DNA of 49,544 nucleotides from Cellulomonas hominis (GCF_005239125.1 NZ_SZYE01000007.1:1-49544); one strand, 5' to 3'. Positions 35,024 to 43,690 are shown, counted from the first letter of the stretch. A program made the numbers and translations. The notes: generated by a model not told the origin, from the letters alone.

Positions 35024-36271
35024 ATGGACTGCGACGTCGTGGTGGTCGGGGCCGGACTGGCCGGTCTGACCTGCGCACGGACCCTGCACGCGCGCGGGCT
35101 GGACGTGCGGGTGCTGGAGGCGGGCCCGGCCGTCGGCGGGCGGGTGCGCAGCGAGCAGGTCGACGGGTTCACGCTCGACCGCGGGTTCCAGGTGATCAAC
35201 CCGGCCTACCCGGCGCTGCGGGACACGGTCGACGTCGACGCGCTCCGGCTCCAGCCGTTCCTGCCCGGTGTCGCCGTGCGGCGGGACGACGGGCTGGCGG
35301 TGCTGGCGGACCCCCGGCGCGCCCCGGCCCGGCTGCGCGAGACGCTCGGCAGCGGCTACATCCGGGTCGGGGAGCTCGCGGCGCTCGCGCGCTGGGCGGC
35401 CCCGGCGCTCGGACCGGTGCGCGCGCTGGAGTCGGGCCCGGATGTGACGCTCGCGGAGTCGCTCACCGCGGCGGGCGTCGACGGGCGGCTGCGGCACGAG
35501 GTGCTGGAGCCGTTCCTCGCGGGGGTGCTGGCCGACGAGTCCGGCGCGACGTCGGCGACGTTCGCCCGGCTGGTGGTGCGGTCGATGCTGCGCGGGACGC
35601 CGGGCCTGCCGGTCGGGGGCGCGGGTGCGCTGCCCGCGCTGCTCGCGGACGGCCTGCCGCACGTGGCGACCGGCGCGCGCGTCACGGCGGTCGAGCGCGC
35701 CGACGGCGGCCGTGCGGTGCAGGTCGATGGCAGCCGGGTGCGGGCGCGGGCCGTGGTCGTCGCCGCGGACCCGGTCACGGCGGCCGCGCTCGCCGGGGTC
35801 GACGCACCGCCGATGCGCGGGCTCACGACGACCTGGTGGGCGGCCGAGGGCATCCCGCGGGTGGACGCGGTCGTCGTCGACGGCCGGCGGCGCGGGCCCG
35901 TGGTCGACGCGGCGCTGATCTCGGCGGCCGCCCCGTCGTACGCTCCGGCGGGCGCCCAGCTGGTGCAGGCGACGTCGGTGCTGCCCTCGGGGCCGTGGGA
36001 CGCCGCGGCCCGCCCGGACCCGGCGGAGGTCCGCCGGCAGGCGGGGGAGCTGCTGGGCGCCGACCCGCGCGGCTGGCGGGAGCTCGCGACCCACGAGATC
36101 GCGCACGCGCTGCCCGCCGCGACGCCGCCGCTCCGGGTGCGCAAGCCGGTCGACCTCGGTGACGGGCTGTACGTGTGCGGCGACCACCGGGACACGCCGT
36201 CGCAGCAGGGCGCGATCGCGTCGGGCCGGCGGGCGGCGCGGGCGGTCGCCCGGCGGCTGCTGGGGGCGTGA
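35024..36271 (+). CDS. FAD-dependent amine-oxidase-like oxidoreductase
   Basis: A 415-residue flavoprotein of the amine oxidase / phytoene desaturase-like group. The FAD motif is VVVVGAGLAGLTCARTL with G9, G11, G14, then LEAGPAVGGRVRSEQVDGF and LDRGFQVINPAYPAL. YVCGDHRDTPSQQGAIASGRRAARAV near the C-terminus is the second FAD contact (GD...). There is no membrane segment. The neighbours do not show a carotenoid or haem cluster, so the substrate is open. A large hairpin terminator follows. Confidence 0.85.
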   Translation: MDCDVVVVGAGLAGLTCARTLHARGLDVRVLEAGPAVGGRVRSEQVDGFTLDRGFQVINPAYPALRDTVDVDALRLQPFLPGVAVRRDDGLAVLADPRRAPARLRETLGSGYIRVGELAALARWAAPALGPVRALESGPDVTLAESLTAAGVDGRLRHEVLEPFLAGVLADESGATSATFARLVVRSMLRGTPGLPVGGAGALPALLADGLPHVATGARVTAVERADGGRAVQVDGSRVRARAVVVAADPVTAAALAGVDAPPMRGLTTTWWAAEGIPRVDAVVVDGRRRGPVVDAALISAAAPSYAPAGAQLVQATSVLPSGPWDAAARPDPAEVRRQAGELLGADPRGWRELATHEIAHALPAATPPLRVRKPVDLGDGLYVCGDHRDTPSQQGAIASGRRAARAVARRLLGA

Positions 36272-36288
36272 CGCCGCGGCCTCGACGC

Positions 36289-36344
36289 CACCCGGTCGTC
36301 GCGTCGCCACCGGACCGGTCGGAGGGCGACGCGACGATCGGGTG
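36289..36344 (+). terminator. Long hairpin terminator after the FAD oxidoreductase
   Basis: A 20-bp stem, 36289-36308 with 36325-36344, one G-T wobble, 16-base loop. It starts 17 nt after the stop codon. Confidence 0.8.
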
Positions 36345-36386
36345 GGGATCCGAGGCGGAGCGGGCCGAGCGCCCCCGGAGTGGGTG

Positions 36387-36416
36387 TTGACGGCGCGAGC
36401 CCGGCAGCGGCAGTGT
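36387..36416 (+). promoter_or_regulatory. Candidate promoter of the VOC gene
   Basis: TTGACG (36387-36392) and CAGTGT (36411-36416) spaced 18 nt. The -10 overlaps the left half of the Crp-type palindrome that follows, so a bound regulator would block it. Confidence 0.45.
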
Positions 36417-36429
36417 GAGCCAGATCACA
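36414..36429. promoter_or_regulatory. Crp/GlxR-type binding site
   Basis: TGTGA (36414-36418) - GCCAGA - TCACA (36425-36429), an exact match to the TGTGA-N6-TCACA consensus of Crp-family cAMP receptors, 33 nt before the start codon of the VOC gene and overlapping its candidate -10. No crp gene is in the window. Confidence 0.7.
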
Positions 36430-36461
36430 TCGAGTCGATCGTCCCGGAGCAGGAGACCGCC

Positions 36462-36884
36462 ATGGCCACGCGCCTCAACCCGTACCTCGGCTTCCGTGAC
36501 ACCGCGCGGCAGGCGATGGAGTTCTACCGGTCCGTGTTCGGCGGCGAGCTCACCGTGAGCACGTTCGGCGACTTCCAGGCGAGCGACGACCCCACCGAGA
36601 AGGACAAGGTCATGCACGCCCAGCTCGAGACCCCCGGCGGGCTCGTGCTGATGGCGGCCGACACCCCGAACGCCATGCCCTACACCCCGGGCGACGCCTT
36701 CTCGGTGTCGCTCAGCGGAGGCCCCGCCGAGGAGGCCGAGCTGCGCGGGTACTGGGAGAGGCTCGCCGACGGCGGGAACGTCGTCGAGCCCCTCGCCACG
36801 GCGCCGTGGGGCGACGCCTTCGGCATGGTCACCGACAGGTTCGGCACGATGTGGCTGGTGAACATCGCGGGGAACGCCGGCTGA
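36462..36884 (+). CDS. VOC family protein (PhnB-like)
   Basis: A 140-residue member of the PhnB / 3-demethylubiquinone-9 methyltransferase-like branch of the VOC fold: NPYLGFRDTARQAMEFYRSVFGG (about 6-28), MHAQLETPGGLVLMAADTP (about 51-69) and APWGDAFGMVTDRFGTMWLVNI (about 114-135). The branch has no agreed function. GGAG precedes the ATG. A Crp-type site in its promoter suggests control by carbon status. Confidence 0.85.
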   Translation: MATRLNPYLGFRDTARQAMEFYRSVFGGELTVSTFGDFQASDDPTEKDKVMHAQLETPGGLVLMAADTPNAMPYTPGDAFSVSLSGGPAEEAELRGYWERLADGGNVVEPLATAPWGDAFGMVTDRFGTMWLVNIAGNAG

Positions 36885-36902
36885 CCCGTCGGCCCGCGCG
36901 GG

Positions 36903-38276
36903 TCAGTCGTCCAGGTCGTCCAGCAGGCCGCCGCCGACCCAGTCGTCGATGGCGATCTCGTCGGCCTCGGTGAGCTCCATCCGCGCGCCGCGGCACAGCC
37001 CGACGACGTTGTCCGCCCACGCCTCGGCCACGTCGACCGCGGTGACCGTCTCGTCCAGCTCCAGGCCGACGTAGAGCACGCCGGAGATGACGGTGTTGAC
37101 GGTGGAGCGCCCGACGGCGGCGCCGGCGGCCTGGCACGCGTCCCGGACCCGGCGGGCCGTGGCGGTGCGCTCGAACGGGTGGGCGCGCACGTCGTCGGCC
37201 AGGGCGGTGAGCAGCACGCGGTAGTTGTCCCGGCTGAGCCCCGGCGTGTCGGTGACCGCCACGACCTGGCGCTGCAGCGCGGTGGCGTCCGTGCCCGCGG
37301 GGCCCTCGGCGGCGGCCCCGGGCAGGTCGGCCTCGCCGAACCGCTTCGGGTCCCAGACGTAGCCCGGGGAGGGGCGCGCGGCGACGCCGAGCTCCGGCAC
37401 GGCCTGGGACAGCCACGGCAGGAACCCGCCGGTGCCGGCCCACCGGGTGCTGGGCAGCGTCGGGTCGGCCTTCTGCGCGGCCTGGGCGACGGCGCCGGTC
37501 GGCACGGGCCGGTCGGCGGACCGCACGCGCTGGAGCACGGCGCGGCGGGCGGCCAGCGAGCCGGGGGCGGCGGGGGAGACGGGCTGCTCGTCGCGCCGCC
37601 CGGTACCGCGGGACCCGGATCCCGACGCGGCGGGCTCCGGCGCCGCCGCGGCGGCCTGCTCGGGCTCGCCGGTCGTCGGCGCGGGCTCGGCCGCGGGCGC
37701 GGGCTCGGTGCCCTCGGCGGCGGCCTGGCCGGCGGTGACCAGCTCGGCCAGGTCGTCGGCCGTGATCACGGTGTCGGCGACGGCCCGGTACGCGCTGGCG
37801 GCGGGGCTCGCGGTGATGATCGTGACCCGCCGGTCGGCGGCGCGGCACCGCTGCACGAGCGGCGTGAAGTCGGCGTCGGCGGACACGATGACGAACTCGT
37901 CGTACCGGGTGTCGGCGTCCAGTGCGTCGACGGCGTCGAGCACGAGGTTGATGTCCGCGCTGCTCTTGCCCTGCTGGGTCAGCGACGGGCAGTCGACGAC
38001 CTGGAACCCGGCGCGGGTGAAGTTCGGCCGGAACCGGCTGAAGACCGAGGGGTTGAGGTAGCAGGCCCGCACCAGGAACCGGCGGGTGAAGTCGCCGTCG
38101 GCGTCGCTGCCGCTCTCCAGCTCGGCGAGCCAGTGCCCCGGGTCCGTCGCGAACGCCTCCGCGGCGTCCGGGTCCAGGCGGCGCAGGCCGATGTAGACGT
38201 TGTCGAAGTCGACGAACATCGCCGTGCGCAGGCGGCGCGGCGTGTCGAGGCGGCTGGGGTCCAGTGCTGACGTCAC
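36903..38276 (-). CDS. NYN domain protein with C-terminal LOTUS/OST-HTH
   Basis: A 457-residue protein. The N-terminal NYN (PIN-like RNase) domain (about 15-170) has the acid-rich opening AMFVDFDNVYIGL (D23, D25), DINLVLDAVDAL and FVIVSADADFTPLVQRCR, the expected metal-binding acids. A Pro/Ala/Glu linker (about 190-265) is followed by a LOTUS-like winged helix (about 270-345, LQRVRSADRPVPTGAVAQAA then GFLPWLSQAVPELGV), and a further helical domain. NYN-LOTUS proteins are thought to cleave or guide structured RNA. The GTG start has CAGGAT 6 nt upstream (leaderless) and is divergent from pucR. Confidence 0.85.
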   Translation of the reverse strand: MTSALDPSRLDTPRRLRTAMFVDFDNVYIGLRRLDPDAAEAFATDPGHWLAELESGSDADGDFTRRFLVRACYLNPSVFSRFRPNFTRAGFQVVDCPSLTQQGKSSADINLVLDAVDALDADTRYDEFVIVSADADFTPLVQRCRAADRRVTIITASPAASAYRAVADTVITADDLAELVTAGQAAAEGTEPAPAAEPAPTTGEPEQAAAAAPEPAASGSGSRGTGRRDEQPVSPAAPGSLAARRAVLQRVRSADRPVPTGAVAQAAQKADPTLPSTRWAGTGGFLPWLSQAVPELGVAARPSPGYVWDPKRFGEADLPGAAAEGPAGTDATALQRQVVAVTDTPGLSRDNYRVLLTALADDVRAHPFERTATARRVRDACQAAGAAVGRSTVNTVISGVLYVGLELDETVTAVDVAEAWADNVVGLCRGARMELTEADEIAIDDWVGGGLLDDLDD

Positions 38277-38317
38277 GGCGCCATCCTGCCGCGAATCCCG
38301 TCCGTCCGCTGCGCTCG

Positions 38318-38323
38318 TACACT
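38318..38323 (+). promoter_or_regulatory. -10 element of the PucR regulator gene
   Basis: TACACT 33 nt upstream of the GTG start; the short leader carries AGGTGGTGA as ribosome-binding site. Confidence 0.45.
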
Positions 38324-38356
38324 GTCCCGGTGCCGAGCGGGACCAGGTGGTGAGCA

Positions 38357-39910
38357 GTGGACGTCCGTGACCTCCTGGCCGCACCCGACCTCGGGCTGAG
38401 CGTGGTGGCGGCCGAGCCGGACGCCCTCGACCGCCCGGTGACCGCCGCCTACATCACCGACCTGCCGGACCCGTCGCGGTTCCTGTCGACCGGCGACGTG
38501 GTGCTCACGAGCGGCCTGTGGCTCGACCGCCCGGACGGCGCGGCGACGTTCCTCGGCGCCCTGGCGCAGCAGAACGTGGCGGCGCTGATCATCGGGCTCA
38601 TCGAGATCGGCGTGATCCCGGACGAGGTCATCGCCGTGTGCCGCGCCCGCGGGCTGACCCTGCTGACGGTGTCGCCCGGGGTGTCGTTCCGGCGGATCGC
38701 CGACGAGATCGCCGCCCGCCAGCCGGGGTCGGCCGCGGGGCTCGCGAGCCGGACCATGCGGTTCAGCCGGCGGATCGCCGACACGGTGTCCCGCGGCGGC
38801 GGGGTCGCCGAGCTGCTGGCGCAGTTCTCCGCGGAGTTCGCGGTCGGCTGCTGGGTGATCGACGAGACGGGGATGCTGCTCGCGACCGCGGGCGCCGCGC
38901 CCGACCGCGCGCAGGTCGCCGAGCAGTGGAACGCCGTGATCGCCCGCGAGCACGAGAAGCGGGTCATCCTGCCCGGCGAGGGCACCGAGCACGGGCCGGC
39001 GACGATCGTGCGCACCGGCGCGCGGGACCGGTCCGGGTTCTTCGGCTGCTGGGGCGACCACCGGTCGTTCTCCGACGAGGTCGCCCTCGCGCTGGACGCC
39101 GTCGTCGGCGCGCTGCGGGTCGAGATGGAGCTGGCCGCCCGGTGGCGCGAGACCCGGGACGCGCAGGTCGCGGCGCTGATCACGGCGATCCGCGACGCCG
39201 AGGCGTCGCCCGGCGCGATCTCCGCCCGGATGCGCCTGGAGGGCATGGCGCCGTCGGACGAGACGACGATCGTGGCGGCCCGGGTCGACGACCCGCGGTT
39301 CCCGCGCGCCGCCGTGCTGGAGATGCTGCAGCGCACCCTGACCGCCCGGGGGCACCGGGTGCTGGGCTGCCGGTTCGACGACCAGGCGATCCTGCTGGTC
39401 AACGGCGCGGGGGAGGACGAGCGGCCGCTGGCGGACCACCTGGCCGAGGAGTACCTGCTGCTGCTCGACGGCCGGCAGCTGCGGGTCGGCATGAGCGACC
39501 CCGTCAGCGGGGTCAGCCGGCTGAACTCGGCGATCGCCACGGCCGTCGAGCGGGTGCAGAACGCCTCGGGCCCCGAGCCCGTGGTGGTGTCGACGTCGCT
39601 GCACGTGCAGACCCACCGGGCGCTGCTGCGGATGCTGGGGGCGAGCACCCGGTCCGGCTACGCCCGCGAGGTGCTGGCGCCGCTGCTGTCGTACGACGAG
39701 CGGCACAACGCGGACCTGGTGGGCACGCTGCGGGCGTTCCTCGACGGCGGCGGGGCGTGGCAGGAGACGGCGCGGCAGCTGCACCTGCACACGAACACGC
39801 TGCGCTACCGGATCGCCCGCATCGAGGAGCTGACCAACCGGGACATGAGCACCATGTCCGACCGGGTCGACCTGTTCCTCGCGATGACCTGCCTGGACGA
39901 GACGGACTGA
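38357..39910 (+). CDS. PucR family transcriptional regulator
   Basis: A 517-residue regulator. The N-terminal PucR domain (about 1-125: VRDLLAAPDLGLSVVAAEPDALDRPV, FLSTGDVVLTSGLWL) and a central GGDEF-like/CdaR domain precede the C-terminal helix-turn-helix (about 450-512: TLRAFLDGGGAWQETARQL, LHTNTLRYRIARIEELTNRD). Family members activate purine, allantoin or other nitrogen-compound catabolism genes in response to intermediates. Position beside a PPC/adenine-deaminase pair and near a transporter-hydrolase operon makes it the likely local regulator. It is convergent with the PPC gene, 1 nt apart. Confidence 0.9.
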   Translation: MDVRDLLAAPDLGLSVVAAEPDALDRPVTAAYITDLPDPSRFLSTGDVVLTSGLWLDRPDGAATFLGALAQQNVAALIIGLIEIGVIPDEVIAVCRARGLTLLTVSPGVSFRRIADEIAARQPGSAAGLASRTMRFSRRIADTVSRGGGVAELLAQFSAEFAVGCWVIDETGMLLATAGAAPDRAQVAEQWNAVIAREHEKRVILPGEGTEHGPATIVRTGARDRSGFFGCWGDHRSFSDEVALALDAVVGALRVEMELAARWRETRDAQVAALITAIRDAEASPGAISARMRLEGMAPSDETTIVAARVDDPRFPRAAVLEMLQRTLTARGHRVLGCRFDDQAILLVNGAGEDERPLADHLAEEYLLLLDGRQLRVGMSDPVSGVSRLNSAIATAVERVQNASGPEPVVVSTSLHVQTHRALLRMLGASTRSGYAREVLAPLLSYDERHNADLVGTLRAFLDGGGAWQETARQLHLHTNTLRYRIARIEELTNRDMSTMSDRVDLFLAMTCLDETD

Positions 39911-39911
39911 C

Positions 39912-40370
39912 TCAGGCGAACCGCATCGTCGGGATGCCGTACGCCCGCGGGTCGGGGACGCGCAGCATCGCCGGTGCGACGACCTCCTCGATGAGCACCT
40001 CGACCGTGTAGTGGGTCTCGGCGCCGAGGACGTGCCCGGCGAACCCCGCCGCGGCCGCGTTCTTCACCCCGACGGCCAGGTGCAGGTGCGGGGTCGCCAC
40101 GCCGGCGTCCGCGTCCCACAGGATCGTGCCGCTGCCGATGCCCTCGGTGTAGGTCACGGTGACCTCCTGGGGGAGCGGCGGCTCCTGGTCGTCGACCGGC
40201 ACGTCCGCGGCGATGAACCGCGCGGTGCGGAAGGCCCCGGAGAACACCGGGACGAACCCCTGGCGGATGCCGTGCTCCCGGCACGCCTCCGCGAGCGAGG
40301 CCAGCACCTCGTCGCCCGGCTCCAGCACGACCGCCAGGCGCCGGCCGGTGGTCACCTCGCTGCTCTGCAC
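39912..40370 (-). CDS. PPC/DUF296 domain protein
   Basis: A 152-residue stand-alone PPC (plant and prokaryote conserved) domain: LAVVLEPGDEVLASLAEACREHGI, GFVPVFSGAFRTARF, and the conserved metal-site His residues H95, H97 (TPHLHLAVG) and H113 (GFAGHV). In plants the domain is fused to AT-hooks; single bacterial forms are trimeric and of unknown function. The GTG start lies two bases after the stop of the deaminase gene upstream, so they form a tight two-gene operon. Its link to purine or nitrogen metabolism is inference from that. Confidence 0.82.
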   Translation of the reverse strand: MQSSEVTTGRRLAVVLEPGDEVLASLAEACREHGIRQGFVPVFSGAFRTARFIAADVPVDDQEPPLPQEVTVTYTEGIGSGTILWDADAGVATPHLHLAVGVKNAAAAGFAGHVLGAETHYTVEVLIEEVVAPAMLRVPDPRAYGIPTMRFA

Positions 40371-40372
40371 GC

Positions 40373-41392
40373 TCAGACCGCCGCGGGGTCGAGGGCGAGC
40401 GCGGGCACCGCGGCGCCGATCTGCTCGGCGTGCGCGCGGATCTCGGCGAGCAGCGCGGCCTTGCCGGCGTCGGGCAGGAAGGACGACGCCACCGCGTTGG
40501 CGGCGAGCACGCCGACCTGGTCCTCGGTGACGGTCCCCGCCGCGACCAGCGCGCGCACGTTGTCGTCCAGGTAGCCGCCGAAGTAGGCCGGGTCGTCCGA
40601 GTGCACCGACGCCCGCAGGCCCTCGTCGAGCATGACCGCGATCGGGTGGTCGGCGAGGTCGGGGCCGGCGGTGCGCAGGGCGAGGTTCGACAGCGGGCAC
40701 ACGGTGAGCGGGGTGCGGGTGGCGCGCAGGTGCGCGACCAGCTCGACGTCCTCCAGCGCCCGGTTGCCGTGGTCGATCCGCTCGGCGCCGAGGATGTCCA
40801 GGGCCTCCCAGACGTAGTCCGGCCCGCCCTCCTCGCCCGCGTGGGCGACCCGGCGCAGGCCCTCGGCGGCGGCGCGCTCGAACACGTCGCGGAACAGCGC
40901 CGGCGGGAAGCCGACCTCGGTGGAGTCCAGCCCGACGGCGATCAGGTGCTCGCGGTGGGGGAGGACGGCCTCCAGCGCCGCCATCGCGGCGTCGGGGCCG
41001 AGGTGCCGCAGGAAGCAGGCGATCAGCCCGCCGGACATGCCGTGGGCGGCGCGGGCGTCGGCCAGCGCGGCGGACAGGCCGAGCAGCACGTCCTCGACCG
41101 GCACGCCGCGCGCGGTGTGCGACTGCGGGTCGACGAAGATCTCGGCGTGCCGGACGCCGGCCGCCGCGGCGCGCGCCAGGTACGCCGCGCCGAGGTCGTG
41201 GAAGTCCTGCCGGGTGCGCAGCACGTCGAGGTTCGCGTAGTACACGTCCAGGAAGTCCTGCAGGTCGCGGAACGGCGCGCCCCGGCCGGCGCCCGCGGGG
41301 ACGGGCAGCCCGTTGCGGTCAGCCAGCGCGCGGATGAGGTCGGCGTCCAGCGTGCCCTCGATGTGCACGTGCAGTTCAGCCGTCGGCCACAC
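40373..41392 (-). CDS. Adenosine deaminase superfamily protein, adenine-deaminase-like
   Basis: A 339-residue metal-dependent deaminase. Metal and catalytic residues are H8, H10 (ELHVHIEGTL), H184 and E187 (VAHAGEEGG), H208 (RIDHGN), D266 and D267 (VHSDDPAYFGGY). The IEGTL opening and SDDPAYFGGY are those of the fungal-type adenine deaminase branch rather than adenosine deaminase (which has DGA/DGS), so adenine or an N-substituted adenine is the better substrate guess. The GTG at 41392 follows GGGAG; longer frames run into the promoter. It is divergent from the NMT1-transporter operon across 373 nt. Confidence 0.85.
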   Translation of the reverse strand: MWPTAELHVHIEGTLDADLIRALADRNGLPVPAGAGRGAPFRDLQDFLDVYYANLDVLRTRQDFHDLGAAYLARAAAAGVRHAEIFVDPQSHTARGVPVEDVLLGLSAALADARAAHGMSGGLIACFLRHLGPDAAMAALEAVLPHREHLIAVGLDSTEVGFPPALFRDVFERAAAEGLRRVAHAGEEGGPDYVWEALDILGAERIDHGNRALEDVELVAHLRATRTPLTVCPLSNLALRTAGPDLADHPIAVMLDEGLRASVHSDDPAYFGGYLDDNVRALVAAGTVTEDQVGVLAANAVASSFLPDAGKAALLAEIRAHAEQIGAAVPALALDPAAV

Positions 41393-41641
41393 GTCCTGCT
41401 CCCGGTCGTTCGTCGGTCGTCGCGGACAGGTGGTCCACGCTTGCCGGGAAGCCAACCACAGGCCCGTGGCCTGGGGCCTCGTGCGATCCACCAACGACCG
41501 GGCCGCCCCCGGGCGCCCTGCGCTGGGTGATCCGCCGGGCGCGCCACCACCGGCCTCCGCCGTGTGACGCGCACGTGACGCGCTCGGTGGGTCGCACAAC
41601 GGACCGCACCGCTGGGGCGGGGGGAGTTCGGAGGATCCCAC
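41393..41641. promoter_or_regulatory. Divergent control region of deaminase and transporter operons
   Basis: This region between the deaminase start and the leader ORF holds no larger gene. An inverted pair, GTGCGATCCACCA (41481-41493) and the reverse complement of GTGCGACCCACCG (41585-41597), shares 11 of 13 bases and could be a PucR or other regulator site. I see no convincing -10/-35 pair. GGAGG at 41630-41634 is the ribosome-binding site of the leader ORF. Confidence 0.5.
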
Positions 41642-41764
41642 ATGGCGACGGCCGAGCCCGGACCTGTCGAATGGGAGCAGTCGCCGGGTCGCCCCGGTGC
41701 GACCCTCCCCCTGGCACCGCGGCCGCCCGAAGCTGCGGGCGCCGCACGACGTGAACGAGGTTGA
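41642..41764 (+). CDS. Small leader ORF (40 aa) before the transporter operon
   Basis: An ATG frame of 40 codons, MATAEPGPVEWEQ to RRERG, with one of the better ribosome-binding sites of the region (GGAGG, 7-nt spacing). Its TGA ends one base before the GTG of the lipoprotein gene, and the lipoprotein ribosome-binding site (GAGG, 41757-41760) lies inside its last codons. Ribosomes finishing the leader would therefore cover or expose the next start: translational coupling or attenuation. The peptide has no recognisable domain and is Pro/Ala/Arg-rich, so it may simply be a control element. It could also be chance. Confidence 0.45.
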   Translation: MATAEPGPVEWEQSPGRPGATLPLAPRPPEAAGAARRERG

Positions 41765-41765
41765 C

Positions 41766-42836
41766 GTGACCCGCTCCTTCACCGCGCGCCCCGGGCGCCG
41801 GATCGCCGGCCTCGCCGCCGCCGTGGCCGCCGCCGGCCTGCTGCTCTCGGCCTGCTCCTCCGACGACACCGCCGGTTCGACCGGCGACGCGTCGGGCGAC
41901 GCCGGGTCGTTCGACGCGGTGAGCGTCCAGCTCTCCTGGCTGAAGAACCAGCAGTTCGCCGGCGAGTACCTCGCGGTGGAGGACGGCCTGTACACCGACG
42001 CCGGCTTCGCGGACGTGACGCTGACCGCGGGCGGCTCGTCGGCCACCAGCGCCGAGGCGGCCGTCGCCTCCGGCCAGGCGTTCGTCGGCCTGTCCTCCCC
42101 GCTGATCACCGCCCCGGCGATCCAGAGCGGCGCCGCGCTGAAGATCGTCGGCGCGACGTACCAGCAGAACCCGTTCGCGCTCGTGTCGGCCGCCTCGGCG
42201 CCGATCGCCGGCCCCGACGACCTGGCGGGGAAGACCATCGCGGTCTCCGACTCGAACACCCTGGTGTGGAACGCGTTCCTCGCCGCGAACGACATCGACG
42301 CCTCCGAGGTCACCACGGTGCCGCTGTCCGACACCTCCATGCTGACCACCGGCCAGGTGGACGGCTTCATCGGCTACACCACGACCGGCGCCGCCGCGCT
42401 GGCCGCGGCCGGCTTCGAGGCCACCGAGTTCCTGCTCGCCGAGAACGGCCTGCCCATGGTGGGCGAGGTGCTGGTCACCTCCCAGGAGGCCATCGACGAG
42501 CGTCCCGAGGAGGTCAAGGCGTTCCTGCTCGCCACGGCCGAGGGCTGGCGCGCCGCGCTGGACGACCCGGAGCGCGCCGTCGACCTGACCGTGAACACCT
42601 ACGGCAAGGAGCAGCAGTACGACGCCGACGCGATCGCGCTGTCCTTCGACCGCCAGGCCACGCTGATCGAGTCCGACGACACCGCCGCGAACGGCCTGCT
42701 CACCATCAGCCCCGAGCTGCAGGAGGGCACCATCGCCTCGCTCGGCTACGCCGGCGTCGACATCGCCGCCGACGAGCTGTTCGACCTGTCGCTGCTCGAC
42801 GAGGTGTACGCCGAGAACCCGGACCTGCTGTCGTGA
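41766..42836 (+). CDS. NMT1/THI5-like ABC transporter substrate-binding lipoprotein
   Basis: A 356-residue extracytoplasmic binding protein tethered to the membrane. The twin-Arg-like basic start and hydrophobic stretch end in the lipobox LLSAC (C30). The mature part has [33 protein letters not shown], typical of NMT1 proteins that carry pyrimidine-like or sulfonate-like ligands, and [14 protein letters not shown] plus [18 protein letters not shown]. The GTG start has GAGG 6 nt before; another GTG 15 nt upstream is possible. First gene of a run in which six successive genes overlap by 4 bp. Confidence 0.9.
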   Translation: MTRSFTARPGRRIAGLAAAVAAAGLLLSACSSDDTAGSTGDASGDAGSFDAVSVQLSWLKNQQFAGEYLAVEDGLYTDAGFADVTLTAGGSSATSAEAAVASGQAFVGLSSPLITAPAIQSGAALKIVGATYQQNPFALVSAASAPIAGPDDLAGKTIAVSDSNTLVWNAFLAANDIDASEVTTVPLSDTSMLTTGQVDGFIGYTTTGAAALAAAGFEATEFLLAENGLPMVGEVLVTSQEAIDERPEEVKAFLLATAEGWRAALDDPERAVDLTVNTYGKEQQYDADAIALSFDRQATLIESDDTAANGLLTISPELQEGTIASLGYAGVDIAADELFDLSLLDEVYAENPDLLS

Positions 42837-43690
42837 CCGACCCCCAGACCACGCCCGCCCCCGCGCTGCCGGCCCCCTCGGCCGCGGGGGCGGGCGTGCC
42901 CACGTCGGTCGCCGAGCCCGGCATCGAGATCACCGGGCTCGGCAAGGAGTTCCGCTCCGGCCGGCGCTCGGTGACCGCGCTGGAGGACGTCAGCCTGTCC
43001 ACCCCGCGCGGGTCCTTCCTGTCGCTGCTCGGGCCGTCCGGCTGCGGCAAGTCGACGATCCTGCGCATCCTCGCCGGGCTCGAGACGCCGACGTCCGGGA
43101 CGGTGGCCGTCAACGGCACGCCCGTCGCGACCGGGAAGCGCGCCGACGGCATGGGCATCGCGTTCCAGGACCCGGCGCTGCTCCCGTGGCGCTCGGTGCA
43201 GAAGAACATCCGGCTGCCGCTGGAGATCCAGAAGCGCGCGGACGACGGGATCGTCGACGAGCTGATCGAGCTGGTCGGTCTGACGGGCTTCGAGAAGGCC
43301 CGCCCCGCGCACCTGTCCGGCGGCATGCGCCAGCGCGCGTCGATCGCCCGGGCGCTCGCGGTGCGCCCGGACTTCCTGCTGCTGGACGAGCCGTTCGGCG
43401 CCCTGGACGACATGACCCGGCAGCGCCTGAACTTCGAGCTGCAGCGGATCTGGACCGAGCGCTCCGCGACCACGCTGATGGTCACGCACGGCATCGCCGA
43501 GGCCGCCCTGCTCTCGGACCACGTCGCCGTGATGTCCGCGCGCCCGGGCCGGATCGTCGAGATCGTCGAGATCCCGTTCGAGCGGCCGCGCACGCCCGAG
43601 ATGATGCGGACCCCCGAGTTCCACGAGGTGGTCGACCACCTGTCGGGGCTGCTGTTCTCGCCGGGGTCCGCGGGCAAGGGCGTCGAGTGA
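42833..43690 (+). CDS. ABC transporter ATP-binding protein (SsuB/TauB/ThiZ type)
   Basis: The 285-residue ATPase of the importer. A Pro/Ala-rich leader (1-28) precedes Walker [10 protein letters not shown] (67-75); [16 protein letters not shown] (Q loop), signature LSGGMRQ (161-167), Walker B LLLDEP (182-187) and [14 protein letters not shown] (H loop) are intact. The LLPW motif marks the nitrate/sulfonate/pyrimidine importer family. The GTG start overlaps the lipoprotein stop (GTGA) and the stop overlaps the next start (GTGA). Confidence 0.92.
   Translation: MTDPQTTPAPALPAPSAAGAGVPTSVAEPGIEITGLGKEFRSGRRSVTALEDVSLSTPRGSFLSLLGPSGCGKSTILRILAGLETPTSGTVAVNGTPVATGKRADGMGIAFQDPALLPWRSVQKNIRLPLEIQKRADDGIVDELIELVGLTGFEKARPAHLSGGMRQRASIARALAVRPDFLLLDEPFGALDDMTRQRLNFELQRIWTERSATTLMVTHGIAEAALLSDHVAVMSARPGRIVEIVEIPFERPRTPEMMRTPEFHEVVDHLSGLLFSPGSAGKGVE

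Noticed and set aside
40373-42370. Deaminase frame extended to 665 codons across the divergent transporter gene
   Set aside because: The extension is antisense to the lipoprotein gene; the conserved opening ELHVHIEGTL and a ribosome-binding site place the start at 41392.
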